Positions 55,742 to 64,000 of a stretch of DNA of 64,000 nucleotides are shown piece after piece. A program made the position numbers and the translations under genes. This DNA comes from Elusimicrobiota bacterium. Its GTDB lineage: Bacteria > Elusimicrobiota > Elusimicrobia > UBA1565 > UBA9628. The DNA is taken from assembly GCA_016194705.1 (NCBI GenBank), contig JACQAZ010000041.1, forward strand, positions 145,723-209,722, written 5' to 3'. Under the pieces are notes generated by a model. It saw only the letters and a list, made by a program, of their open reading frames with translations, was not told the DNA's origin and made no database searches. The stretch's first letter is position 1, and every line of letters starts with the position of its first letter.

Positions 55742-56634
55742 CGCTCGGCGGCCGCGATCGTCTCGGACAGGATGCGCTTGATCTCGGCGACCTTCGCCTC
55801 TTCGACGGCGGAGCGCGAGCCGGCCTGGCGCGCGACCTCCTCGGAGACTCGCAGCTTGGCCGCCGACATCTTGAGCCTCGTGCGGATCTCGGCCTCCTCG
55901 GCGCGCAGAGACGCGATCTGGGCGGCGTCGCCCGAGGCGGAGAGCCCCTTGAGCTTGTCGGTCACGACGCCGAGCTCCTTCGAGAGCGAGTCGTAGCCCG
56001 CCTTGTCGCCGGCGAAGGTCTTCTGCCGGGAGGCCGCGAGCTTCGCGGCGTCGGAGAGCTGGTCGAGATAGGTCTTGGCCTGGGCGGTCATGGCCTTCAA
56101 GTTGGCGACGGCCTCGTCGCGCTCGGAGCCTGCGAGCTTCTCGATCTTGCCGACCATCTTCTTGAGGGCGTCGCTGAGCTTGTAGCCGTCGCCGACGGTC
56201 GTGATGTAGGCGAACGAGACGACTTTGGTCAGATACGCGTTGTTCTTGGGCATGTGGCCGAGGTCCATGAGCATCTTGATGGAGAGCCCGGGCGTGGCGG
56301 CCAAGGCGTCCTGGCCGTCGAGTATGCGGAGTTTCCCGAGCTCGCCTTCCTCGAGCTTGAACTCGGAGCCGTCGGCGCTGACGGGCACGCGCTTGGTGCG
56401 CTTAGTCAGGAACTGGCGCTCGATCGACATCGTGATGTCGGCGAGGTTCGAGGACTCGATGCCCATGCCGATGATGCTGCCCAGATAAGGGGTGTTGGCG
56501 TCGGCGTTGGACCAGTTGGCCTCGTTGGTCGCGTACTTCTTGACGCCCGCCGTGATGCGCTTCTCCCCGTCCTCCGGCGTGATGGTGTTGAGGTCGATCG
56601 CCTCGATGACCGTCTCTTTGCGCTTGAATGCCAT
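55735..56634 (-). CDS. hypothetical coiled-coil protein in the fab operon
   Basis: SD AGGAGG upstream; Ala/Lys/Glu-rich C-terminus; no family recognised. Confidence 0.7.
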   Translation of the reverse strand: MAFKRKETVIEAIDLNTITPEDGEKRITAGVKKYATNEANWSNADANTPYLGSIIGMGIESSNLADITMSIERQFLTKRTKRVPVSADGSEFKLEEGELGKLRILDGQDALAATPGLSIKMLMDLGHMPKNNAYLTKVVSFAYITTVGDGYKLSDALKKMVGKIEKLAGSERDEAVANLKAMTAQAKTYLDQLSDAAKLAASRQKTFAGDKAGYDSLSKELGVVTDKLKGLSASGDAAQIASLRAEEAEIRTRLKMSAAKLRVSEEVARQAGSRSAVEEAKVAEIKRILSETIAAAERC

Positions 56635-56667
56635 GGTCTCGCTATCCTCCTGAGAGAGCCGATTCTA

Positions 56668-57978
56668 TCATTTTCCTTCCCAGCGTTTGAAGAGCAGGCA
56701 GCCGTTGACGTCGCCAAAGCCAAAGGAGGCCTTGATGACGTAGTCGAGCTGGCGGTCGACGCGCTGGTGCGGAATCGATTTCTCGATCACGCGGATCTGC
56801 GGGTGGACGTCCTCGGAGTTGATCGAGGGATGCACGTAATTGTTGACGAGCTGGTCGATGGCCGCGACCGACTCGAGCGCGCCGGCCGCGCCCAAAGAGT
56901 GGCCGATCATCGACTTGGTCGATTGGATCAAAGGGAACTTCTCCGGCGGCAGGCCCAAGGCCTTGATCCAGGACGCGACCTCGCGCGGGTCGGCCGTGGT
57001 CGAGGTCAGGTGGCCGTTGATCAAAGAAATCTTCGCCGGGTCGACCTGCGAATCATCCAAGACCCGGCGGATGCAGCGGTAGACCCCGTCCGCGTTGGGG
57101 AAGGTCATCGTGCCGCCGTCGCGCTGTCCGCCCGAGTTGCAGTACGCGGTCACGAGCTCGCAGAGTATTTTGGCTCCTCTTTTCTGGGCTCTTTCCAGCG
57201 TCTCGAGGCGTATGACGCCCGAGCCGCCCGAGGGCACGAACCCGCAGGCCCCGGCGCCCATGGGCTGGGAGCCCTTCTCGGGCATGTCGTTGAACTTCGA
57301 GCACAGCACGTCGCGCATGGCGTCGAATCCGGCCCAGATGCCGTAGTGGCTGCCCTCGGCGCCGCCCGCGTACATCGACTCGGCAAAGCCTATCTGCATG
57401 TGCTTCCAGGCCTCGAAGACGGCCTCGGTGCCCGTGTTGCAGGCCGATGAGTTCGAGAAGGTCTGGCCGCCGGTCCCGAGGAACTTGCCGACCGCGACGC
57501 TGACCGAAGAGGACATGACCTTGGGCACGATGTCGGTGCCCATGGGCGAGGTGCCGCGCGCCGCCTCCTGCTCGGCGGCTTCCGCCATGACGGGGCCGAG
57601 CTCCTCGAACATCGTGTCCATGCCGCCGATGCCGGAGCCGATGATGGCTCCGGTCTCCCAGTCGGCGTGGCCGGCCGAGTAGCCCTTCAGAAGATCGATG
57701 TCCTCGCCCGACATGCGCGCGCACTCGACCGCGGCGAGCGCGGCGTAGACCATCGGCTCGTTGAGCTTGTGGTAGTCGGCCTGCGGCAGGACCTTGAGTA
57801 TGTCGTCCTCGTCGATGGGCGGCGCGCCGCCGATCTGGGAGGCGAAATTGAGCTTCTTCAATTGCTCGTGCCAGGTGATGCCGGATTTTCCGGCCTTGAG
57901 GGCCTCGCGATACGCGGGGAGGCCGACTCCGTTGGGCGCGACCGCTCCCAAGCCGGTCACGACGATTCTCTTTCTCAT
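56668..57978 (-). CDS. beta-ketoacyl-ACP synthase II-type (FabF-like)
   Basis: RIVVTGLGAVAPNGVGL; SSACNTGTEAVFEAW; INGHLTSTTADP; STKSMIGHSLGAAGALE. Confidence 0.85.
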   Translation of the reverse strand: MRKRIVVTGLGAVAPNGVGLPAYREALKAGKSGITWHEQLKKLNFASQIGGAPPIDEDDILKVLPQADYHKLNEPMVYAALAAVECARMSGEDIDLLKGYSAGHADWETGAIIGSGIGGMDTMFEELGPVMAEAAEQEAARGTSPMGTDIVPKVMSSSVSVAVGKFLGTGGQTFSNSSACNTGTEAVFEAWKHMQIGFAESMYAGGAEGSHYGIWAGFDAMRDVLCSKFNDMPEKGSQPMGAGACGFVPSGGSGVIRLETLERAQKRGAKILCELVTAYCNSGGQRDGGTMTFPNADGVYRCIRRVLDDSQVDPAKISLINGHLTSTTADPREVASWIKALGLPPEKFPLIQSTKSMIGHSLGAAGALESVAAIDQLVNNYVHPSINSEDVHPQIRVIEKSIPHQRVDRQLDYVIKASFGFGDVNGCLLFKRWEGK

Positions 57979-58475
57979 TTAAGAGCTCCCGGGTCCGTCG
58001 AATCCTTCGGGACCCAAAGCCCCGAGGTCACGCCTGTGAAGATCGTCTCGCCGTCCTGCGCGCCGCCGTCGAACTGGATCTCGACCTCGGCGACGATCTT
58101 GTTGCCGCGCGAGTAGCCCTCGCCGCCGAAGGAGGCCTGGCAGGCGACGCGGTCATTGGGCCGCACGGTCTTCTTGAACTTGCCCCTTTCGATCTCAGTG
58201 AAGAAGCCGACCATGTACTTGAGCTCCTCGGGCGTGACCCGGGAGGCCATGTGGTAGATGCCCCAGGCGACGTTGCCGGTTTGGGCGGCCATCTCGATGA
58301 GCTTCACGCCGGGCACGACGGGGTTGCCCGGGAAATGGCCGTCGCAGTCCTCGTCTTTCCAGGTGTAGCGCGTGATGATGTGCTCGCTGTCGAGCTCGAG
58401 GATCTCGTCGATGAAGCGCATCGGCGGCCGCTGGGGAACGCGTGCCAGAATTTCGGCCCGAGTCAGGTCGTTCAT
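57975..58475 (-). CDS. 3-hydroxyacyl-ACP dehydratase (FabA/FabZ-like)
   Basis: RPPMRFIDEILELDSEHIITRYTWKDEDCDGHFPGNPVVPGVKLIEMAAQ. Confidence 0.8.
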   Translation of the reverse strand: MNDLTRAEILARVPQRPPMRFIDEILELDSEHIITRYTWKDEDCDGHFPGNPVVPGVKLIEMAAQTGNVAWGIYHMASRVTPEELKYMVGFFTEIERGKFKKTVRPNDRVACQASFGGEGYSRGNKIVAEVEIQFDGGAQDGETIFTGVTSGLWVPKDSTDPGALK

Positions 58476-59056
58476 TTGAGCTCCGGGAAGTTGAGAGGGG
58501 GAGGCGGATCGTTCTTGTGCGGCTGCAGCACGAGGTGCCACCGGCCGACGTCGCGCCAGCCGCCGAGCTTGTGGCCGACGGCGCGGTAGACGCCGATCTT
58601 CTTGAAGCCGAGGCCCTCGTGCAGTCTGACGCTCGCGTCGTTGGGGAGTGCTATGCCCGCGTAGGCGTTGTAGAAGCCCTGGCGGCGCAGAATCTCGAAG
58701 AGCTTCTCGTAAAGCGATTTAGCCACGCCTTGGCGCCGCGCGTCTTCTCTGACATAAACCGAGACTTCGACGCACCATTGATAGGCGCGCCGCGAGCGGT
58801 GCTCGGAGGCGTAGGCGTAGCCGAGGATTTCTCCTTCTTTCTCCCAGACGAGCCACGGGAAGCGCAGCAGGGTCTCCTCGATGCGGCGCTTGACCTCGGC
58901 CACCGTCGGCGGCGCGAACTCGAAGGAGATGATCGAGTCTTCGACCGCGGGAGCGTAGATCTTGGCGACGGCCTCGGCGTCCTCGGGCCGCGCGGCCCTG
59001 ATCTCTTGGTGCCAGGCATTAAGACTCTTGCCGGCAAGAGTCGACCGTGCTTTCAT
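58472..59056 (-). CDS. GNAT N-acetyltransferase (phosphinothricin-acetyltransferase-like)
   Basis: IRAARPEDAEAVAKIYAPAVEDSIISFEF; VYVREDARRQGVAKSLYEKLFEIL; GFKKIGVYRAVGHKLGGWRDVGRWHLVL. Confidence 0.8.
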   Translation of the reverse strand: MKARSTLAGKSLNAWHQEIRAARPEDAEAVAKIYAPAVEDSIISFEFAPPTVAEVKRRIEETLLRFPWLVWEKEGEILGYAYASEHRSRRAYQWCVEVSVYVREDARRQGVAKSLYEKLFEILRRQGFYNAYAGIALPNDASVRLHEGLGFKKIGVYRAVGHKLGGWRDVGRWHLVLQPHKNDPPPPLNFPELK

Positions 59057-59784
59057 CAGAGGATCATCCCGCCGTCGACGGCGATGTTGGCGCCGTTGAT
59101 GTAGTCGTTCTCGATCAATTGGCAGACCGCCGAGGCGACCGCCTCAGGCACGCCGAACTCGCCGAGCGCGATCTGCGCGCGGATCTTTTCCTTCATCGCG
59201 TCGTCGATGCCGGCCGTCATGGCCGTCTCGATGAAACCAGGGGCCACCGAGTTGACGCGCACGCCGCGGGGCCCGAGCTCGAAGGCGAACTGGCGCGTGA
59301 CCTCCTCGAGCGCGGCCTTGCTGGCCCGGTAAAGAGCCGAACCGACCAAAGCCTTCCGGGCCAGGACCGAGGAGACATTCACGATGCAGCCTGAGCCCGC
59401 GCGCGTCATCTCGTTGCCGAAGTCCTTCATCAAGAAGACCGAGGAGCGCAGGTTCGTGTTGATGAGAGCGTCGAAGGCGCCTTCGGTGATCATCAGAGCC
59501 GGCTCGTGCGGCTTGTCGACGCCCGCGTTGTTGACGAGGACGTAGGGCGTCCCTTCCTTGAGCGCGGCGTCGAGCAAAGTCTTGCGGCCCGCGGCGGAGG
59601 AAAGGTCGGCCTTCACGACGAACGACTCGGGGATCTCGGCCGAGACTTCCTTGGCCTTGGCCTCGTTGCCGTTGTAGTGCAGGCACAGGCGCATCTCGCC
59701 CTCGGATTTCTCGTGGATGGCCTTGGCGATCGCCCGCCCTATCCCGCCCGACGCGCCGGTGACGACCGCGATGTCCTTGCTCAT
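59056..59784 (-). CDS. fabG: 3-oxoacyl-ACP reductase (SDR)
   Basis: AVVTGASGGIGRAIAKAI; NNAGVD; SALYRASKAALEEVTRQFA; VNSVAPGFIETAM. Confidence 0.85.
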   Translation of the reverse strand: MSKDIAVVTGASGGIGRAIAKAIHEKSEGEMRLCLHYNGNEAKAKEVSAEIPESFVVKADLSSAAGRKTLLDAALKEGTPYVLVNNAGVDKPHEPALMITEGAFDALINTNLRSSVFLMKDFGNEMTRAGSGCIVNVSSVLARKALVGSALYRASKAALEEVTRQFAFELGPRGVRVNSVAPGFIETAMTAGIDDAMKEKIRAQIALGEFGVPEAVASAVCQLIENDYINGANIAVDGGMIL

Positions 59785-59813
59785 ATCGATTGACCTGTCG
59801 CTGCGTCCCTCCC

Positions 59814-59842
59814 TTGGTCCGTTGCTTTAGAGCAACGGACCA
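59814..59842. repeat. solo terminal end of the 90-bp element
   Basis: TTGGTCCGTTGCTTTAGAGCAACGGACCA between fabH and fabG. Confidence 0.9.
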
Positions 59843-59863
59843 GTGCGAGCAGGCACGCCGGTC

Positions 59864-60871
59864 TCACTGCACCTCCATGTAGCCGCCGCCCCAGGCCAGG
59901 CCCGAGCCGAGCACCGCGTAGACGAGCTGGTCGCCCTTGTGCAGTTTGTCGAGCTTCTGCGCGATCGCAGACGGGGCTCCCGCGGCCGCGATGTTGCCCT
60001 GCTCGCGCACGTTGCGGATGTGCTTGCTCTCGGGCAGGTGCAGGTGGCCCAGGATCGAGTTCTGCATGACGTAATTGGCCTGGTGAGCGACGGTCCAGGT
60101 CTTCTCGGCGTAGAGGCCCTTGCGCGCGGCGATCTCCTCGAACATCTCGCAGGTCTGGCGGATCGAGAATTCCCGGACCAGCGAGCCGTTCTGAAGGAAA
60201 TGCCCGATCGCGTCGATCTTGATGTCGTCCGCCCCTTCGGCCTTGGTCTCGAAGATCATCGGCTCGACGGAGATGCGTCCTTGATGGCGCGTCGAGATGA
60301 CCTGTGCTGCGGCGCCGTCGCCCCAGATATAGCCGTCGATCGATTTGGGCGAGTAGTCGGTCCGGATGGTGTAGGCCGAGCTCTGCACGGCCAGCACGAA
60401 CTCGGGCAGGGCGTCCTCGCGCAGGTCGCCCAGGACCTGCATGTGGCGCGCGAAGGAGGAGCAGGCCGAGTTGACGTCGCAGTGCGGCCCCGGGCCGGCG
60501 CCGAGCTCCTTGGCGATCCAGCTGGCCGTCGGCGGGATCGTCTCGAAGGGCGTGTCGTTGTTGGCGATGACCCAGCCGACGTTCTCGGGCTTGACGCCGG
60601 CCTGCTTCAAGGCCTTCTGCGCCGCCTTGACGCCCAAAGTGACGGGGGTCTCGCCGTGAGCGCGCGCGTGCGTCATCGCCAAAGAGGGATCGGCGTTCTT
60701 CGTCTTGACGATGTATTCTTTCGAGAGCACCGAGAAGCGCCGCTCGATGCCCAGCCGCGAGTCGACCCAGTCCTGGCCGCGCTCCAAGCCGACCTCTTTA
60801 TGGAGAAAAGAGTTCGTGATCTCTGTCTTCGGCAGGGCCCAGCCCATCCCGAGGATCTCGAGGCGCGCCAT
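59864..60871 (-). CDS. beta-ketoacyl-ACP synthase III (FabH-like), copy 2
   Basis: CDVNSACSSFARHM; TVAHQANYVMQNSIL; EQGNIAAAGAPSAI. Confidence 0.85.
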   Translation of the reverse strand: MARLEILGMGWALPKTEITNSFLHKEVGLERGQDWVDSRLGIERRFSVLSKEYIVKTKNADPSLAMTHARAHGETPVTLGVKAAQKALKQAGVKPENVGWVIANNDTPFETIPPTASWIAKELGAGPGPHCDVNSACSSFARHMQVLGDLREDALPEFVLAVQSSAYTIRTDYSPKSIDGYIWGDGAAAQVISTRHQGRISVEPMIFETKAEGADDIKIDAIGHFLQNGSLVREFSIRQTCEMFEEIAARKGLYAEKTWTVAHQANYVMQNSILGHLHLPESKHIRNVREQGNIAAAGAPSAIAQKLDKLHKGDQLVYAVLGSGLAWGGGYMEVQ

Positions 60872-60875
60872 GCGG

Positions 60876-61877
60876 CTACTGCACCTCCATGTAGCCGCCG
60901 CCCCAAGCGAGGCCTGCGCCCAAGACCGCGTAGACGATCTGGTCGCCCTTGTGCAGGCGGTGGATGTTCTGCGCGAGCACCGAAGGGCAGCCGGCGGACG
61001 CGATGTTGCCCTGCTCGCGGACGTTGCTGAGATGCCGCTCGGGAGGCAGGTTCAAGTGCCCGAGGATCGACTCCTGCATGACGGCGTTGGCCTGATGCGT
61101 GATCGTGTAGACCTTGTCGGCGTAGAGGCCCTTGCGCTCGGCGATCTCCTCGAACATCTCGCAGGTCTTGCGGATCGAGAATTTGCGCACGGCCGCGCCG
61201 TTCTGCGTGAAGTGGCCGCAGGCGTCCGAGACGATCTCGGAGGCCTCGGAGGGCTTGCTGTCAAAGATCATCGGCTCGGCCGTCAGCAAGCCGGCGTGTT
61301 TCGCGGAAACAAGCTGCGCGGCCGCTCCGTCGCCCATGATGTAGCCGTCGATGCAGTTGGAGCGGTAGTCCGTGCGCGTCGTATAACAGGAGCTTTGGAC
61401 GCAAAGAATGAACTCGGGCAGGTTGTCGGCCTGCGTGTCGGCGAGACCCTTCATGTGGCGCGCGAAAGACGAGCAGGCGCTGTTCATGTCGCAGTGCGGG
61501 CCGGTGCCGACGCCGAGCTCCCGGGCGATCAAAGACGCCGTCATGGGCACGAAGTCGAAGGGCGTGTCGCTGTTGGCCACGACCCAGCCGATCTGCTCGG
61601 GCCTAATGCCGGCCTGCTTGATCGCCATCCGGGCGGCGGCCAGCCCCATCGTGACGGGCGTCTCGCCGTTGGCGCGCGCGTGGGTGATGGCCTGGGAGGG
61701 GTCGGCGTTTTTCGTCTTGAGGATATATTCTTTGGAGAGGACGGAGTAGCGGCGTTCGATGCCCAGGCGCGATTCGATCCAGTCCTGGTCCTTCTCGAGG
61801 CCGACTTCCTTGTGCAGGAAGTCGTTGTCGAGCTCCGTTTTAGGGAGATACCAGCCGAGTCCGAGTATTCCGAGCAT
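60876..61877 (-). CDS. beta-ketoacyl-ACP synthase III (FabH-like), copy 1
   Basis: CDMNSACSSFARHM; TITHQANAVMQESIL; EQGNIASAGCPSVL. Confidence 0.85.
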   Translation of the reverse strand: MLGILGLGWYLPKTELDNDFLHKEVGLEKDQDWIESRLGIERRYSVLSKEYILKTKNADPSQAITHARANGETPVTMGLAAARMAIKQAGIRPEQIGWVVANSDTPFDFVPMTASLIARELGVGTGPHCDMNSACSSFARHMKGLADTQADNLPEFILCVQSSCYTTRTDYRSNCIDGYIMGDGAAAQLVSAKHAGLLTAEPMIFDSKPSEASEIVSDACGHFTQNGAAVRKFSIRKTCEMFEEIAERKGLYADKVYTITHQANAVMQESILGHLNLPPERHLSNVREQGNIASAGCPSVLAQNIHRLHKGDQIVYAVLGAGLAWGGGYMEVQ

Positions 61878-62842
61878 CAGTTCCCGCTGATGGCTTCGCC
61901 GCCATCGACGCGGAGGATGGTGCCGTTGATCCAGCGCCCGCCGGGCAGGCAGAGGCCGTGGATGGCCTCGGCGACGTCGTCGGGGGTGGTCAAGCGGTGG
62001 AACGGATTGCGCACGCGCGCCTGCGCCTTCATCAAGTCGAAGTTGGGGATGCCGTTGCCCGCCGGCGTGTCGGTGATGCCGGCCTGCACGATGACCGAGC
62101 GCATGCCGTAGGGCGCCAGCTCAAGGGCCATGCTGCGGCAGGACGCCTCGAGGGCGGTCTTCGCGGCGGAGACGGCGCCGTACCCGCGCCAGGCGACCTC
62201 GTTGCCCTCGCTCGTCATCGCGACCAGGCGAGCCTCGGGGGCGAGCAGGCCTTCTTTGAGCAGCTCGCGGCCCCAGAGCATGTAGTCGTAGCCCATCATG
62301 TAGATCGTCTTCTCGCAGTCCTCTTGCTCGAGAAAGGTCTCTTTGTAGGGGATCTTGGAGTCGGCCAAGGGGAAGAGCGCGTCGGCGCCGCGGTCGTGAA
62401 AGGCCGTGTTGATGGCTTGCTTGAGCTGATCGGGCGCGAGCTTGAGCTGTTCAGCCAGGGCCTTGATCGCCTGCCCTTTGAAGTCGGGGCCTTTTTCCTC
62501 GATCAGGAGCTTGCAGGCGCCGGCGGCCACCGAGTGCATGAAGAGAAAGACCTTGCCCGCGCCGGCGTTCTGCTGGATCGATTCGAAGACCTCGCCGCGG
62601 CCGTCGTCGTCGAAGAGGTTGACGTTGTGGGTCACGAGCTTGACGCCGGCGGCCTTGATCTCGTCGAAGTGGGGGGCGATCACCGTCTCGACCGTGCTTT
62701 CCTTGTCTTTGTGGCCGATGAGGATGTTGAGGCCGGACTTGGCCAGGCGCTTGGCGGTCGCCAGGCCGAAGCCAGAGGAGCCGCCGAGGATCACGGCCCA
62801 GAGGTCCTTGCCGCGGAAGTAGCCGTCCGAGGTGTTTGCCAT
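61877..62842 (-). CDS. enoyl-ACP reductase-like SDR
   Basis: WAVILGGSSGFGLATAKRL; GYGAVSAAKTALEASCRSMALELAPYGMR; TATACT 8 nt before MANTSDG start. Confidence 0.7.
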   Translation of the reverse strand: MANTSDGYFRGKDLWAVILGGSSGFGLATAKRLAKSGLNILIGHKDKESTVETVIAPHFDEIKAAGVKLVTHNVNLFDDDGRGEVFESIQQNAGAGKVFLFMHSVAAGACKLLIEEKGPDFKGQAIKALAEQLKLAPDQLKQAINTAFHDRGADALFPLADSKIPYKETFLEQEDCEKTIYMMGYDYMLWGRELLKEGLLAPEARLVAMTSEGNEVAWRGYGAVSAAKTALEASCRSMALELAPYGMRSVIVQAGITDTPAGNGIPNFDLMKAQARVRNPFHRLTTPDDVAEAIHGLCLPGGRWINGTILRVDGGEAISGN

Positions 62843-62945
62843 ATCCGACAAGTATACAAAAATGGCCGGGATGAGAGGTTGACGGCGGTCAAATGGGCGG
62901 TGCCGGGTACTGATTCAGGTTCCTGACAGATGAGGGGGGCAGGAG

Positions 62946-63419
62946 CTAGCGTCTTCGGCCGAAGGGGCTTGCGACCCGCACCGATATTGCTGGTTCGGCC
63001 TTCGAGTTGGGGCCCCTGTGCGTTGTGTCGCATTCGGTGCATATGAACATGTCGCTCCGAATGTTTTTGAGTCGCACTGCCCGCTTATCGACGTCGAAAC
63101 ATCGTTGGCAGTAGGGGCCATCGGCAGGGGAATTTCTTCCCTCACCTGCCCAGTAAAATGTGCCATCCCAAACCATGGATTGCTCATGTTTGGCCTGGGC
63201 CCTGAGCTCGGCAAGCTGCAGCTTAAGATTGAGGATTCCCTCGCGCGCCGCCAGGGCCTCTTCCTTCGCCGTGAGGAGAGCATCCCTGAGTTGAACCAGT
63301 TGCTCGCGATGGGTAGCATCCTTGACGGTCGCGAGTAATTTATTGACCCCCTCGAGACCAGAAGCGAGGCTCTTTAAAGTGGCCAACCCAGCTACTACGT
63401 CGATGGCTGCTCCACCCAT
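62946..63419 (-). CDS. small coiled-coil/zinc-ribbon-like hypothetical protein
   Basis: N-terminal helix; YCQRCFD...FICTECDTTHRG paired Cys. Confidence 0.6.
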   Translation of the reverse strand: MGGAAIDVVAGLATLKSLASGLEGVNKLLATVKDATHREQLVQLRDALLTAKEEALAAREGILNLKLQLAELRAQAKHEQSMVWDGTFYWAGEGRNSPADGPYCQRCFDVDKRAVRLKNIRSDMFICTECDTTHRGPNSKAEPAISVRVASPFGRRR

Positions 63420-63545
63420 ACAGTGAGATCATAGCATTTTTGGGTGTGCCCGCGCCGCGAGATGGCGATACCTCTGTGAATTATTTATGCTCTACTAGAT
63501 GAAGCTAATTCTGTTCGTCAATGATAGCATCAAGGGGGAGTTAGC

Positions 63546-63878
63546 GTGACGATAAGACTGAATGACCCGGACCTTTTTGGAAATGACGCTGCGGAAGATG
63601 AGGATGAGGCCGTTTTCGCTTCTTACGTAGTTGATCGCCCAGAACTCAAGGATTTTACTTCTGCATTGCGCAGGATTTGCATCGCTCGCGCTTACAAAGG
63701 CGAGGGAAAATCAGCCCTCCTTCGGCATGCTGCATCGAAGGTTCAACAGTCTGGTTCTCAAGCCATCGTTATTCAATCATCAGCAAATTCTTTGGGACCG
63801 AGCCTAAAGACGAACGACTCCGCAGAATGGATTCGAGCATGGAAGGCGTCCATGCTGAAGCTATTGATACCTGCATAA
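63546..63878 (+). pseudogene. truncated P-loop ATPase (Sll1717-family-like N-terminus)
   Basis: YVVDRPELKDFTSALRRICIARAYKGEGKSALLRHAASKV; frame stops after KLLIPA, just before a transposase start. Confidence 0.5.
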
Positions 63879-63899
63879 CTAAAGTCCTAAACTCTGGGC

Positions 63900-64000
63900 A
63901 TGAGACCCGCCGGAAGCCCAGAGCATCTCGAACAACGCCGTTTGCGCGCCATCTCGCTGCTTAAACGGGGCATGGCCCCCGTAGATGTCGCCCGGAAGCT
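63900..64000 (+). mobile_element. IS630-like transposase, 5' end (runs off the window)
   Basis: MRPAGSPEHLEQRRLRAISLLKRGMAPVDVARKL resembles the IS630/Tc1-type N-terminal HTH. Confidence 0.55.

Noticed and set aside
1-64000. rRNA and tRNA genes
   Set aside because: None recognised by eye on either strand; a tRNAscan/Infernal run would be needed to exclude them.

Overview
High-GC bacterial chromosomal window; the gene content reminds me of Elusimicrobiota, but that is inference. It is dominated by TPR-repeat proteins. The strongest candidate for an undescribed system is a family of five genes carrying a tetrapyrrole-methylase-fold (TP_methylase) SAM-binding domain: 6020-8707, 8707-10605, 24402-25067, 27200-28894 and 40435-41844(-). 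Four of the five are fused to N-terminal TPR arrays. By memory the domain resembles borosin-type peptide N-methyltransferases. Recurrent neighbours are HExxH DUF4932-like metallopeptidase-like proteins, SGNH hydrolases and phytanoyl-CoA-dioxygenase-like proteins. Nearby there is also an ABC exporter with a signal peptide and an HELYH motif, and an HExxH peptide-modification-like protein. The right third (50.8-62.9 kb) is a type II fatty-acid-synthesis locus (fabI, two fabH, fabG, fabZ-like, fabF-like, PlsC-PPTase, fabD-like) interleaved with queC and queF. Non-coding structure includes: a 90-bp element with 23-bp terminal inverted repeats (two full copies, one solo end); a perfect 92-bp direct repeat flanking a 3.2-kb two-gene module; a 36-bp direct repeat flanking another 2.3-kb module; a 36-bp perfect palindrome beside an HTH gene; and recurrent promoters whose -10 box lies 5-8 nt from the start codon (leaderless mRNAs). 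The right end looks like a mobile edge, with a truncated P-loop ATPase abutting the start of an IS630-like transposase. No searches could be run; family names come from motif recognition.
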